Assembly (NCBI GenBank): GCA_030066755.1
Contig: JASJAX010000026.1
Location: 1-32,988 of the forward strand
DNA: 32,988 nucleotides
Direction of reading: 5' to 3'
Source: Acidimicrobiia bacterium
Lineage (GTDB): Bacteria; Actinomycetota; Acidimicrobiia; Spongiisociales; UBA5794
Made by a program: the position numbers and the translations under genes. Shown piece by piece: positions 1-7,582 of this stretch. Positions within the stretch are counted from its first letter, which is position 1, and each line of letters starts with the position of its first letter. Under the pieces are notes generated by a model that made no database searches, had not been told where the DNA came from, and worked only from the letters and a program-made list of their open reading frames with translations.

Positions 1-402
1 CAGTTCTACGCCGAGTTTGTGGGGCTGCTCGGTCTCGACCCGGCCGATCTCCCGCCGCAACTGGACGCGACCGCGTGGCCGGCGGTGAAGGAGCGGTTTG
101 CGGCGGCGTTCCTCTCGGCTACCCGCGCCGAGTGGGTAGCGCGATTCGCCGGAACCGATGCGTGTGTTGCCCCCGTGCTGTCGTTGAGCGAGGCTCCGGT
201 CGATCCCCACAATCGGGAGCGGAGAACGTTCGTGGAGGTGGACGGTGTGGTGCAGCCGGCGCCTGCGCCACGGTTCGACCGTTCGGCGCCGGACCCGCCG
301 ACGCCGCCGGTGGCACCGGGTCGTCACACTGCGGAGATCCTCGACGAGCTCGGCCTGTCCGACGAGCAAGCCGGTCTGTTCGAAGCCGGCGTGGTGGCCT
401 GA
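1..402 (+). CDS. CaiB/BaiF family CoA-transferase (alpha-methylacyl-CoA racemase-like), C-terminal fragment
   Basis: The reading frame is open from the first base, so the 5' part lies outside the window; 133 codons and a TGA stop are visible. The motif TDACVAPVLSLSEAPVDPHN, followed by a VDGVVQPAPAPRF stretch and a closing TAEILDELGL segment, is characteristic of the C-terminal lobe of class III CoA-transferases, closest to alpha-methylacyl-CoA racemase. Such enzymes epimerise 2-methylacyl-CoA thioesters in branched fatty acid or sterol side-chain degradation. The catalytic Asp/His residues would lie in the missing N-terminal part, so racemase versus transferase activity cannot be told apart here. 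No fatty acid degradation gene follows it; the next gene is 71 bp away and unrelated. Confidence 0.88.
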   Translation, partial: QFYAEFVGLLGLDPADLPPQLDATAWPAVKERFAAAFLSATRAEWVARFAGTDACVAPVLSLSEAPVDPHNRERRTFVEVDGVVQPAPAPRFDRSAPDPPTPPVAPGRHTAEILDELGLSDEQAGLFEAGVVA

Positions 403-473
403 GCTCCTACCAATCCTGACCGAGAGTCGACCATAATGCCGCTCAGCAGGGGGCGCGCGCTCGAGGAGGGCGA

Positions 474-1922
474 ATGAAAGCCATCGTGGTCGGTGCCGGT
501 GGTACCACCAGGGAGCTGCTCCGCCGCCTCGGCGAACGGTGGGATGTCGTCGTGGTTGAGGCCGACGAGGACCGGTTCACCCAGGCCGAAGGGATTCGGG
601 ACTTCGAGCGGGTGATCGGTGACGGATCATCGGGCCTCGTCCTCAAACGGGCGGGCCTCGACGATGCGGACGCCCTGATCGCCGGTACTCACGATGACGA
701 CGTCAACCTCGAGGCGTTGCGGATTGCGAAGGACGCCGGGCTGCTTCGGGTCGTCGGGGTGGCCGCAGATCCAGAACGTCTCCCGGACTACCGGGCCCTC
801 GAGGTGCCGGTCTTTGCTCCCGACTCCATGACGGCTCGCAACGTCGAAGTGTTGCTCGAGCCGCGGCGGGTGGCATCGACGACCTTCGCCCAGGGCAAGG
901 CGGAAGCCATCGAGTTCCGAATCTCCCCGGACGCTCCTGTGGCTGGGAAGCGACTGCTCGATCTCCATGCCGAGACATGGGTGATCGCTGCCGTCTTGCG
1001 TGAAGGCGAGCTCATCGTCCCGCACGGGAGCACGCGGCTCCAACCGGGCGACAGCGTCACCGTGGTCGGGGCTGCTTCTGACTTCGCCGCCATCGTCCGC
1101 ACGTTCACCGCAGGCGAGTCCCGGTTCCCGCTCTCGTTCGGCCGCAAGGTGGTGGTCGGCCTGACGTCGGTGAGCGACCTCGACGACGCCGTCAGCGAGG
1201 CGATGAGCTTCGTCCGCAACACGCAGGCCGAGCAACTCGTTGTCGTCTACCCGGATCCCGCTACCCAGCGAGATGACGCCGCCGAGGAGGAGCTCGCACC
1301 GCTCCTCGAGAAGCTGCAGCTGCGGACCGATGGCCTTGAGCTCGAGCTGCGTCCGACGTCGGATTCGATCAAGGACACGCTGCTCCAACTCGCCGATCAG
1401 GAGAGCGTCGGTGCGCTCGTTGTTCCGGCCCCGGGTGGCGGCGAGCTGCTCGGTCGGGTTCGGACGGCCAAAGTGCTCAATGACTACGGATCCGCCGGCG
1501 TACCTCTCTTGCTGTCACGCAGCCGTCATCCGTACAGCAACATCCTGGTGCCGGCTCGGCGCACCACTGCGGGTGAGTTGGCAGGCAGAGCCGGCATCGA
1601 TATCGCCCACACGTCGGGTGCCGGACTCACGGGAGTTGCAGTGGTGCCTCCGTCCTTCGTCTCGGGCTCCGAAGAAGCCCTCGAACAGGCCCGCCGCGCT
1701 GCGGCGTGGCTGCGCGAGGAAGCTGCGGTGCAGGGTGTACACGTCCGTCGTCGACTCGGTCGAGGAAACCCGGTTCGCGTCCTCGAGGAGATGGCCGGCA
1801 CGGCCAGCCTCGTGGTGTTGTCGCTCCCGGAGCTTCCGATGAGCCCGCTTCGCCCCGGGATCGTTGGACACGTCATCCGCCGCGTCCCGGCCTCGTTGCT
1901 GCTGGTACCGGTTTCCCTCTGA
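474..1922 (+). CDS. TrkA-type NAD-binding protein with C-terminal USP-like domain
   Basis: 482 residues. The start ATG has a strong AGGAGGG Shine-Dalgarno 4 nt upstream. Residues 1-120 form a Rossmann TrkA-N domain with the VGAGGTTREL nucleotide-binding loop. Residues about 145-215 match a TrkA-C (RCK_C) domain, ending in RLQPGDSVTVVG. The remaining half looks like two universal-stress-protein-like alpha/beta units (about 222-345 and 352-482). Proteins of this kind gate cation channels or antiporters in response to nucleotides. The stop overlaps the start of a CPA2 antiporter gene (TGATG), so this is probably the cytosolic regulatory subunit of that transporter. The domain calls are firm; the ion regulated (K+ or Na+) is not determined. 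Confidence 0.85.
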   Translation: MKAIVVGAGGTTRELLRRLGERWDVVVVEADEDRFTQAEGIRDFERVIGDGSSGLVLKRAGLDDADALIAGTHDDDVNLEALRIAKDAGLLRVVGVAADPERLPDYRALEVPVFAPDSMTARNVEVLLEPRRVASTTFAQGKAEAIEFRISPDAPVAGKRLLDLHAETWVIAAVLREGELIVPHGSTRLQPGDSVTVVGAASDFAAIVRTFTAGESRFPLSFGRKVVVGLTSVSDLDDAVSEAMSFVRNTQAEQLVVVYPDPATQRDDAAEEELAPLLEKLQLRTDGLELELRPTSDSIKDTLLQLADQESVGALVVPAPGGGELLGRVRTAKVLNDYGSAGVPLLLSRSRHPYSNILVPARRTTAGELAGRAGIDIAHTSGAGLTGVAVVPPSFVSGSEEALEQARRAAAWLREEAAVQGVHVRRRLGRGNPVRVLEEMAGTASLVVLSLPELPMSPLRPGIVGHVIRRVPASLLLVPVSL

Positions 1923-3157
1923 TGCCCTTCGGAGCTGCCGAGGTCGCCGAGTTCCTCCCGAGCGGATGGGGATTCATCCTCATCGGGCTGGGTGCTTTCG
2001 GACTTCCGATCCTGGCCCGACGCCTCGGTCTGCCGTCGGTCGTTCTCGAGATCCTCTTCGGACTGATGATCGGTCCGGAGTTGCTGAACATCGTCCGGGC
2101 AACGTCGCCCGACGCAGAGTTCATCGAGCTGCTCGCCGAGCTCGGGCTCTTCCTGCTCATGTTCCTCGCCGGTTTCGAGGTTGACTTCGAACGGCTCGAG
2201 CGCCAGGGCGCCGGACCGATACTCACCGGCCTCGGCGTGTTCGGGGCAATCCTGGTGGTCGCTTGGTTCGGGTTTGCGTTGATCAACCCCGAGACCGTCG
2301 AGCAACGGGTGTTCCTGATGCTGCTCACGTCGGCCGCTTCACTCGGCATCGTGATTCCGGCGTTACGCGCTACCGGGCGGACCACAACCCGGCTCGGCCA
2401 GCTCACGCTGGTCACCGCGGTGCTCGCCGAGTTCCTCTCCGCAGCGGCCATCGTGGTCTTCGGAGTCCTGCAGCGCGAGGGGTTTGGCGTCGGCCTGCTG
2501 TCCGTCCCGGCGCTCTTCGGCGTGTTGGCTCTGGCGTTTGTGGTGATCCGGCGCCTGGCGTGGTGGTACCCGGAGCGGTTCGAGCGCCTCTTTGCCACTG
2601 AGGATCCCGATGAGCTCGGGATTCGAGCCAGCCTCGCGCTCCTCTTCGTGTTCCTCGGCATCTCCGTGTGGCTCAACATCGAGCCGATTCTCGGAGCGTT
2701 CCTCGCCGGTGCGATGTTCGCGTTCATCTTCCGCAACACCGGCGTGTTGGAGGAACGGCTGTCCGGGTTCTCCTACGGATTCTTCATTCCGGTGTTCTTC
2801 ATCAACGTCGGGATCCAGTTCCCGTTGGGGGAGCTTGCCGACGTCTCGGTGCTCACGAAGGCGCTCTTGCTCATCACCATCGCCATCGGGATCAAGATCA
2901 TCCCGTCGATCCTCTTCGTTGCGAGGGGCCTGAGCGTCCGAGAGTCGCTGGCCGCCGGCGTGCTACTCAGCGGCCAGTTGTCGGTGATCATTGCGCTCGC
3001 TGAGCTGGGGGTGCAGCTCGAGGTGATCGATCAGGGTCTCGAGGCTGGTGCCATCCTCCTCGTCGGTGTGAGCGCCATCGCTGCGCCGATCGTGTTTCGT
3101 GTGCTTGCGCCACCCCTCGAGATCGAACCGATCGGCTCCTCCGACGGGACGCGCTGA
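1922..3157 (+). CDS. CPA2 family cation/proton antiporter membrane subunit (KefB/NhaS-like)
   Basis: 411 residues, nearly all hydrophobic, with about 11-12 predicted membrane segments and no RCK domain of its own. The segment LGLPSVVLEILFGLMIGPE near the N-terminus and the ELGLFLLMFLAGFEVDFERL segment are typical of the Na+/H+ exchanger fold (CPA2). The conserved acidic and Gly-rich stretches in the second half (IEPILGAFLAGAMF) fit the second inverted repeat. The ATG at 1922 overlaps the upstream TGA by one base; a longer in-frame extension would run over the TrkA gene and is rejected. The pairing with a separate TrkA-USP protein suggests a two-subunit transporter for K+ or Na+ efflux with pH control. 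Substrate is inference. Confidence 0.88.
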   Translation: MPFGAAEVAEFLPSGWGFILIGLGAFGLPILARRLGLPSVVLEILFGLMIGPELLNIVRATSPDAEFIELLAELGLFLLMFLAGFEVDFERLERQGAGPILTGLGVFGAILVVAWFGFALINPETVEQRVFLMLLTSAASLGIVIPALRATGRTTTRLGQLTLVTAVLAEFLSAAAIVVFGVLQREGFGVGLLSVPALFGVLALAFVVIRRLAWWYPERFERLFATEDPDELGIRASLALLFVFLGISVWLNIEPILGAFLAGAMFAFIFRNTGVLEERLSGFSYGFFIPVFFINVGIQFPLGELADVSVLTKALLLITIAIGIKIIPSILFVARGLSVRESLAAGVLLSGQLSVIIALAELGVQLEVIDQGLEAGAILLVGVSAIAAPIVFRVLAPPLEIEPIGSSDGTR

Positions 3158-3207
3158 CCCGCTCGACGGTTTAGCCTCGGCACTGAGTCGCAGATCGGAG
3201 CGGAAGC

Positions 3208-4110
3208 ATGGAGTTCGGGCTGGTGCTGTCCCAGTTCAACACCCGGTGGTCCCACGTGGAGACGGATGCGCGAGCCGCCGAGGCGGTTGGGCTCGACTCG
3301 GTGTGGCTCGCCGATCACCTGTTGGGGACGACCGGTGCCGAGTCGCCGGTGTTCGAAGCATGGACGGCACTGGCGTACCTCGCCGGAATCACCGAGCGTG
3401 TCCGGCTCGGCCACTTGGTCAACTGCGTGTCGTTTCGCAATGTTGGGCTGATGGCCAAGATGGCGAGCACGCTCGATCACGCGTCCGGGGGTCGATTCGA
3501 GCTCGGGCTCGGCGCCGGATGGCATGAGCCCGAATACACCGCCTTCGGGTATCCGTTCGGTTCGGCGGGGGAGCGACGCCGGTACTTCGAGGAGTACCTC
3601 GACGCATTGATTGCCCTGTTCACGGGCGCGCCGGTCGACATGGCCGGCGAGTACATCACGCTGGAACATGCTGTGTGTAACCCACCGCCACTGCAGGAGC
3701 CGTATCCGCCGATCGTGGTTGGAACGGGCGGCGAACTCATGCGGCGCGTCACCGGAGCGAAAGCGGACGTGTGGAACTGTCCGGCAGGGCTCATCCCCGA
3801 TCTCGACGCAGCGAAGCAGGTCGTCGACGACGCGGCCGGTGACCGGAAGGTGCGCACCACGTTGCAGATCCCGGTGGCGGTCGGCCGCAATCGAGAGGAG
3901 GCCGACGCGGCGCTTGCCGTCGGCCGGATGCACATGGCATGGATGGGCGACATCGAGTCGATCGGTATCGTCGGTACGCTCGACGAGGCGGCTGACATCG
4001 TTGCCGGCTACCGAGCACGTGGTGTCGACGGATTGATCGGGGTGTTGCCCGGCTCACGGCAGCGCCCGGACTTCATTGCAGCGTATGGCGAACTTGCCTC
4101 CCAGTTCTGA
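3208..4110 (+). CDS. LLM class (luciferase-like) F420-dependent oxidoreductase
   Basis: 300 residues, the usual length for single-domain F420-dependent luciferase-like monooxygenase-family proteins. The N-terminus MEFGLVLSQFNTRW, the strand-turn segment GLDSVWLADHLL and the LGLGAGWHEPEY motif are hallmarks of the (beta/alpha)8 bacterial luciferase superfamily. These enzymes use reduced F420 or FMN; the actinobacterial context favours F420, but the cofactor is inferred. A GGAGCGGAAG purine tract lies just before the ATG. The gene is 50 bp behind the antiporter and overlaps the start of the downstream small gene. The substrate cannot be read from sequence. Confidence 0.85.
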   Translation: MEFGLVLSQFNTRWSHVETDARAAEAVGLDSVWLADHLLGTTGAESPVFEAWTALAYLAGITERVRLGHLVNCVSFRNVGLMAKMASTLDHASGGRFELGLGAGWHEPEYTAFGYPFGSAGERRRYFEEYLDALIALFTGAPVDMAGEYITLEHAVCNPPPLQEPYPPIVVGTGGELMRRVTGAKADVWNCPAGLIPDLDAAKQVVDDAAGDRKVRTTLQIPVAVGRNREEADAALAVGRMHMAWMGDIESIGIVGTLDEAADIVAGYRARGVDGLIGVLPGSRQRPDFIAAYGELASQF

Positions 4111-4339
4111 CCCGCACGGGGACGAGGGGCTAGTCCCAATTGACCAAAACGGGAATGACGCGCTCGAGCCGTCAAGATTCGACCACGTCACCACCGATAT
4201 CTGGGGTGTAACAGTTCCCTCGCTGGAGGTGCGTTCGATGCGAGTCGATCAGATCCGGCGGGAGATCGCGGAGGGCAGCTACGACGTTCCCGGTGAAGCG
4301 GTGGCCGACGCCATCATCCGCTTCTTTTCCCGGGACTGA
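4085..4339 (+). CDS. Small FlgM-like (anti-sigma-28 type) protein
   Basis: 84 residues from the ATG at 4085. The last 33 residues, MRVDQIRREIAEGSYDVPGE and onward to ADAIIRFF, match the C-terminal sigma-binding part of FlgM, whose usual pattern is ..V..lk..I..G.Y.vd.eaiAd.ii... The first 50 codons look poor: they contain several A/T-ending and rare codons (CTA, AGA, GTA, ACA) that are unusual here. An alternative ATG at 4238 has a clear GGAGG at an 8-nt spacing and would give only the conserved 33-residue part. No flagellar gene is in the window, so a role as a flagellar anti-sigma factor is uncertain; it could hold another sigma factor. The start is unresolved. Confidence 0.5.
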   Translation: MANLPPSSDPHGDEGLVPIDQNGNDALEPSRFDHVTTDIWGVTVPSLEVRSMRVDQIRREIAEGSYDVPGEAVADAIIRFFSRD

Positions 4340-4361
4340 GCTCCGCCGTTCTTGCGGCTCA
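4337..4361. terminator. Bulged hairpin between convergent genes, possible bidirectional terminator
   Basis: TGAG-CT-CCGC, a 7-nt loop, then GCGG-CTCA. The arms contain the stop codons of both convergent genes. There is no T-tract, so terminator function is only suggested by position. Confidence 0.3.
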
Positions 4362-5276
4362 CTCCGGTGTCAGCACCGATGAATGGGCCGCCCGAGCGGC
4401 GCGTCCGATTCGGCCCAGAATCAACACCACACCGAGGGCAACGAGCGCAAGCGCCAGCGTGACGATCAGATCGTCACCGGGGGCGCCGATCGCCGTGCTG
4501 TCCAGGCCGTCGGGCCACGGCCAGAGGATTCTCAGCGACCCGGCCATCAGACCGATCAGCGCCGCCATCACGCTGTCGTGGTGATGCTCGAGCGCCCAGT
4601 TGAGGAGCTGCGAGAACAAGGCCAGGCCGGTCACCGTACCGATCACGAAGACCCCGAGTGTGGCGTACTCTCGATCGTTGACCGCATCGAGCACCGGACC
4701 GTACATACCGAGCAGCACCAGGAGGAATGATCCGCTCACCCCGGGCAGGATCATCGCGCAGATAGCGATGGCTCCGGCGACGAAGAACGCCACCATCGTT
4801 GGGTTGACGACCTGGCTCACCGTGTCCTCCGTCGTGCCCCCGCGCAACCCGAGCAGCAGGAATACGCCAACCGCAACGACAGCCATGATGGCGTACCGGC
4901 TCGACGTCCAGCGAGAGACGAGCGGCCAGGCAATGACGACGGATCCGGCGATCAAGCCGGTGAACAGGCCCGCCATTTCCTCCGGATGATCGTGGAGCAG
5001 GGACTCGAGCACGCTGGCCAGCGACAGAACCGCAAGCAAGATTCCCGCAGCGAGCGGGAGGATGAACGCCCACTCGACGGCACGGAACCATCGCCCAAAG
5101 CCTGAGATGTCACCCCGAAGCAGATGTCCGAGCGCGGAGCTTCCTGCCCGGACCGATCGCACGAGTCGCTCGTAGATGCCCAGCACGAGGGCGATCGTTC
5201 CGCCGGAGACGCCCGGCACGATATCCGCGGCACCCATCAGGATGCCGCGACCCACGTTCCAACTGGCTTCTCGCAT
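4359..5276 (-). CDS. DUF368 integral membrane protein
   Basis: 305 residues from the ATG at 5276; an upstream in-frame ATG at 5315 adds 13 residues without family similarity. The segment MGAADIVPGVSGGTIALVLG near the N-terminus, and the later MILPGVSGSFLLVLLGMYGP, are the two signature repeats of DUF368 (PF04018). About eight membrane spans follow. Members of this family have been linked to polyprenyl phosphate (C55-P) translocation in other bacteria, in parallel with DedA proteins; applying that here is inference. It is transcribed toward the FlgM-like gene and stands alone, separated from the next minus-strand gene by 125 bp that contain a strong hairpin. Confidence 0.9.
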   Translation of the reverse strand: MREASWNVGRGILMGAADIVPGVSGGTIALVLGIYERLVRSVRAGSSALGHLLRGDISGFGRWFRAVEWAFILPLAAGILLAVLSLASVLESLLHDHPEEMAGLFTGLIAGSVVIAWPLVSRWTSSRYAIMAVVAVGVFLLLGLRGGTTEDTVSQVVNPTMVAFFVAGAIAICAMILPGVSGSFLLVLLGMYGPVLDAVNDREYATLGVFVIGTVTGLALFSQLLNWALEHHHDSVMAALIGLMAGSLRILWPWPDGLDSTAIGAPGDDLIVTLALALVALGVVLILGRIGRAARAAHSSVLTPE

Positions 5277-5331
5277 CACCGCCGGGAGTGTAGGAACGGG
5301 GGACCGGAGGGCCAACGATGGCGCACGAAGC

Positions 5332-5355
5332 GGGGCGGGGCCGCAGCCCCGCCCC
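5332..5355 (-). terminator. Perfect 10-bp GC hairpin downstream of the secreted protein gene
   Basis: GGGGCGGGGC, loop CGCA, then GCCCCGCCCC. It lies 47 bp past the stop of the minus-strand gene at 5402-5908 and before the next minus-strand start, so it is placed as a terminator. No U-tract follows, as is common for actinobacterial I-shaped terminators. Confidence 0.5.
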
Positions 5356-5401
5356 TGCTCCGGCGGGTGGTATCGCTCTCCGGTCGGTCACGGTTCGTTG
5401 C

Positions 5402-5908
5402 TCAGAGCACGACCGTCGAGTTGCCGTCGTAGCGAAGGCCGTGTCCCCAGAACCCGCGATCGTGCCGGGTCTTCCACCAGCCGTGACCCGTCAATGTGAC
5501 CGTCCCGGCGCCCTTGGCGCGGAGTTTCTTGACATTGCCGTCGGCATCGAGGCTGAAGTCGCTTCCCCGGATCCAGATCACGCCGCGGAAGTCGGTGAAC
5601 TCATACGTCGTTGTCGAGTCCACCATCCGCTTGGCGTCCAGTGCCTTGGCGTCACGATTCCATGAACGTACGTGAATCACGGCGTCGCCGGCATGATCGA
5701 CGATCGTCACATCGCCGGCGATCCGTAGCTTGACCTTGCCCTTGCCGTCGAGGTCGACGCTGCCGACACCCTTGGCGACGAGGACACCACGACCTTCGAG
5801 GGTCGTACCGCCGGTGTCGCTCTCCGGGGCCTCCTGCGCCAGGGCCGTACCGGAGATCAACGAGGCGGCCAGCGCCGCCGCGAGGATCACACTCAATCGT
5901 CTGCGCAT
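5402..5908 (-). CDS. Secreted beta-rich protein of unknown function
   Basis: 168 residues. The ATG at 5908 has an excellent Shine-Dalgarno (AGAAGGAG, 7-nt spacing), which decides this start over a longer upstream frame. The N-terminus [20 protein letters not shown] followed by TALAQE is a classic Sec signal peptide with cleavage after ALA. The mature part is glycine- and valine-rich with alternating strands ([20 protein letters not shown]) and resembles beta-sandwich or beta-helix cell-surface proteins. I do not recognise a named family. It is divergent from dtd with a 121-bp shared upstream region and probably monocistronic, ending in a strong hairpin. Confidence 0.8.
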   Translation of the reverse strand: MRRRLSVILAAALAASLISGTALAQEAPESDTGGTTLEGRGVLVAKGVGSVDLDGKGKVKLRIAGDVTIVDHAGDAVIHVRSWNRDAKALDAKRMVDSTTTYEFTDFRGVIWIRGSDFSLDADGNVKKLRAKGAGTVTLTGHGWWKTRHDRGFWGHGLRYDGNSTVVL

Positions 5909-6017
5909 GTTCACGCTCCTTCTGTGCTGCGCTCGGTCGTTCCGGGCGCATTTCCAGGTTCGGGAGCGATTGTTCGAACTCTGTGAGGTGCTCGCGAGAA
6001 TCTCCGTCGCTGCGCGG

Positions 6018-6023
6018 TACGCT
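6018..6023 (+). promoter_or_regulatory. -10 element of a probable leaderless dtd transcript
   Basis: TACGCT ends 6 nt before the dtd ATG at 6030 and no Shine-Dalgarno is present, which fits transcription starting at or next to the start codon. Confidence 0.4.
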
Positions 6024-6029
6024 CGCACC

Positions 6030-6485
6030 ATGCGTGCGGTTGTTCAGCGAGTTCGTGAGGCTTCGGTGACCGTCGATGGAGCCGTCGTCGGTGCGATCGG
6101 GCCGGGGTTGCTCGTCCTGGCCGGTGCAGGACACGACGACACCGACCGCGATGTCGATTCGTTGGCCGACAAGCTCGCGGGCCTGCGCATCTTCCGAGAT
6201 GAGGAGGACCGAATGAACCGGTCTGTGGCAGATGTCTCGGGCTCGGTTCTCGTCGTCAGCCAGTTCACACTCATGGCAGACGTGCGACGCGGCCGACGTC
6301 CATCCTTCACGGCGGCTGCACCTCCGGACCGTGCGGAACCGCTCGTTGCCGCATTGGCCGATGCCCTGAGGGCTCGAGGGCTCGAGGTCGCCGAAGGTCG
6401 TTTTGGCGCCATGATGGACGTCCACCTCGTCAACGATGGTCCGGTCACCATCGTCATCGACACCGCCGACGGACGGGTGGTATGA
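6030..6485 (+). CDS. dtd: D-aminoacyl-tRNA deacylase
   Basis: 151 residues, standard length. It hydrolyses D-aminoacyl-tRNA (and glycyl-tRNA-Ala) in the cytosol, removing mischarged tRNAs. [17 protein letters not shown] is the family N-terminus; [17 protein letters not shown] and the [13 protein letters not shown] segment are the two active-site motifs, including the Gly-Pro motif that gives chiral selectivity. The ATG at 6030 is the only sensible start. The stop overlaps the next gene by ATGA, so translation is probably coupled to the GNAT protein. Confidence 0.97.
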   Translation: MRAVVQRVREASVTVDGAVVGAIGPGLLVLAGAGHDDTDRDVDSLADKLAGLRIFRDEEDRMNRSVADVSGSVLVVSQFTLMADVRRGRRPSFTAAAPPDRAEPLVAALADALRARGLEVAEGRFGAMMDVHLVNDGPVTIVIDTADGRVV

Positions 6486-6919
6486 CACCGTCCGGAGTCG
6501 AGATCCGGCGGGTCCATGCCGACGACGCCGAGACCGTGCTCTCCGCGGACGTCTTCGACGGACCTGCCCGACCCGGCTGGACGGCCGACTTCCTGGCACG
6601 GTCTGGGCATCACCTGTTGTTGGCACGCGTCGGGACACGTGTCGTCGGTTTTGTGTCCGGCATCGAGATCGCTCATCCCGACAAAGCGCCCGAGATGCTG
6701 CTCTACGAGCTCGGGGTGCTGGTGACGGACCGGCGCAAGGGGATCGGCACTGCACTCGTTGCCGCGTTGCGCGACCACGCAATGGAGCTCGGTTGTCGAG
6801 GGATGTGGGTTCCAACCGACCGGCAGTCTCCCGGCGCCATCGCAACGTACCGAGCTGCTGGTGCGGCAGAGCCCGACGACGGCGTGATTCTCAGCTGGAC
6901 GTTCGGCAATCCGAGCTGA
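6482..6919 (+). CDS. GNAT family N-acetyltransferase
   Basis: 145 residues. The motif [14 protein letters not shown] (about residues 83-96) is the acetyl-CoA pyrophosphate-binding loop (R/Q-x-x-G-x-G/A) of GNAT enzymes. It is preceded by the beta-4 strand LYELGVLV and followed by an alpha-4/beta-6 pattern ending in [20 protein letters not shown]. The first residues [14 protein letters not shown] fit the usual GNAT N-terminus. The start overlaps the dtd stop (ATGA). The acceptor is unknown; some family members acetylate aminoglycosides or small amines, but nothing here points to one. Its last 29 bp overlap a micro-ORF on the opposite strand. Confidence 0.88.
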   Translation: MTPSGVEIRRVHADDAETVLSADVFDGPARPGWTADFLARSGHHLLLARVGTRVVGFVSGIEIAHPDKAPEMLLYELGVLVTDRRKGIGTALVAALRDHAMELGCRGMWVPTDRQSPGAIATYRAAGAAEPDDGVILSWTFGNPS

Positions 6920-6986
6920 TCTCGTAGGCGCCGGCCTCGAGGCAGATGATCCACTCCTCCTCCAGCCATCCACGGAGTGGTGTCAT
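6891..6986 (-). CDS. Hypothetical 31-residue micro-protein
   Basis: Starts at an ATG that overlaps the stop of the preceding 46-residue ORF as ATGA, the usual sign of translational coupling in this genome. The central codons ([18 protein letters not shown]) all end in G or C for about 17 codons in a row, as in real genes here. The 3' end overlaps the GNAT gene by 29 bp on the other strand. I do not recognise a family. It may be a real small acidic protein or chance. Confidence 0.35.
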   Translation of the reverse strand: MTPLRGWLEEEWIICLEAGAYEISSDCRTSS

Positions 6987-7123
6987 CGTTGATCGTCCGA
7001 CTGCTGGAGCCGAAGCGCGTCCGCGAGGGCTTGCTGCTCCCGCCGGATCGCGTCGAGCTCACGCAGGATGGACTCCAGCATGTCGACAATCCGGTCGTTG
7101 GTCGGCGCCGTTCGTTCCGCCAT
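6983..7123 (-). CDS. Small coiled-coil protein, 46 residues
   Basis: Begins MAERTAPTNDRIVDMLESIL and continues as a heptad-like amphipathic helix (RELDAIRREQQALADAL), predicted to form a short coiled coil. A strong GGGAGGTGG Shine-Dalgarno precedes the ATG by 2-3 nt, and third codon positions are mostly G/C. It lies downstream of the VOC gene on the same strand, separated by 81 bp containing a hairpin, so it may have its own promoter. No family recognised; short coiled-coil proteins of this kind often act as oligomerisation or regulatory peptides, but function is unknown. Confidence 0.6.
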   Translation of the reverse strand: MAERTAPTNDRIVDMLESILRELDAIRREQQALADALRLQQSDDQR

Positions 7124-7182
7124 CGCCACCTCCCCTCTCGTGTGACCGTATCGCGTCAAGTCCTACCTTGGAACCCTGGGGG

Positions 7183-7199
7183 CGCCGGCAGCGCCGGCG
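7183..7199 (-). terminator. Perfect 7-bp GC hairpin after the VOC gene
   Basis: CGCCGGC-agc-GCCGGCG, 6 bp beyond the VOC stop on the minus strand. It could terminate the nuclease/AdnAB operon. There is no T-tract. Confidence 0.4.
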
Positions 7200-7204
7200 A
7201 CGCG

Positions 7205-7582
7205 TCACGGCGCAGTCGGCTGATACGTGCCAACAGCCCAGGTATTGCCCTCCGGATCGCGCACGGCGTACTCCCGCGAGCCGTAGTCCTGGTCGGTGAT
7301 GGGCATCGTCACGTCGGCCCCCGCTTCGACGGCAACGGCGTAATGCTCGTCGACATCGGGGCGGGCGAGGTAGACCGTCTGCGTGCCGGGCGGCGGCTGC
7401 GGAGTGGAACCCAGCATGATCAGATCCTCACCGAACACCAGTTGTGCGTGCTGGACGGTGCCGTCGTCGGCCAGGTGCATCTCGTGCTCGACGAACCCGA
7501 GCGTCTGCGTCAGCCACTCGATCGCGGCGAGGGCATCGACGTAGCGGAGGGTGACGTACACGTGTTGGCGGCGATCAGTCAT
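7205..7582 (-). CDS. VOC (glyoxalase/bleomycin-resistance fold) family protein
   Basis: 125 residues with two beta-alpha-beta-beta-beta modules. MTDRRQHVYVTLRYVDALAA opens the first strand, TLGFVEHEM is the typical loop after helix 1, and the C-terminal SREYAVRDPEGNTWAVGTY carries the D-P-E-G-N signature. It resembles PhnB/YxeI-like stand-alone VOC proteins whose substrates are mostly unknown. The ATG lies inside the end of adnB (ATGACTGA, 8-nt overlap), so it is the last gene of the DNA-repair operon by position, although nothing suggests a repair role. Confidence 0.85.
   Translation of the reverse strand: MTDRRQHVYVTLRYVDALAAIEWLTQTLGFVEHEMHLADDGTVQHAQLVFGEDLIMLGSTPQPPPGTQTVYLARPDVDEHYAVAVEAGADVTMPITDQDYGSREYAVRDPEGNTWAVGTYQPTAP

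Noticed and set aside
1706-1921. N-terminal extension of the antiporter
   Set aside because: It overlaps the TrkA gene by over 200 bp and is Arg/Gly-rich; the ATG at 1922 starts at a typical membrane protein N-terminus.
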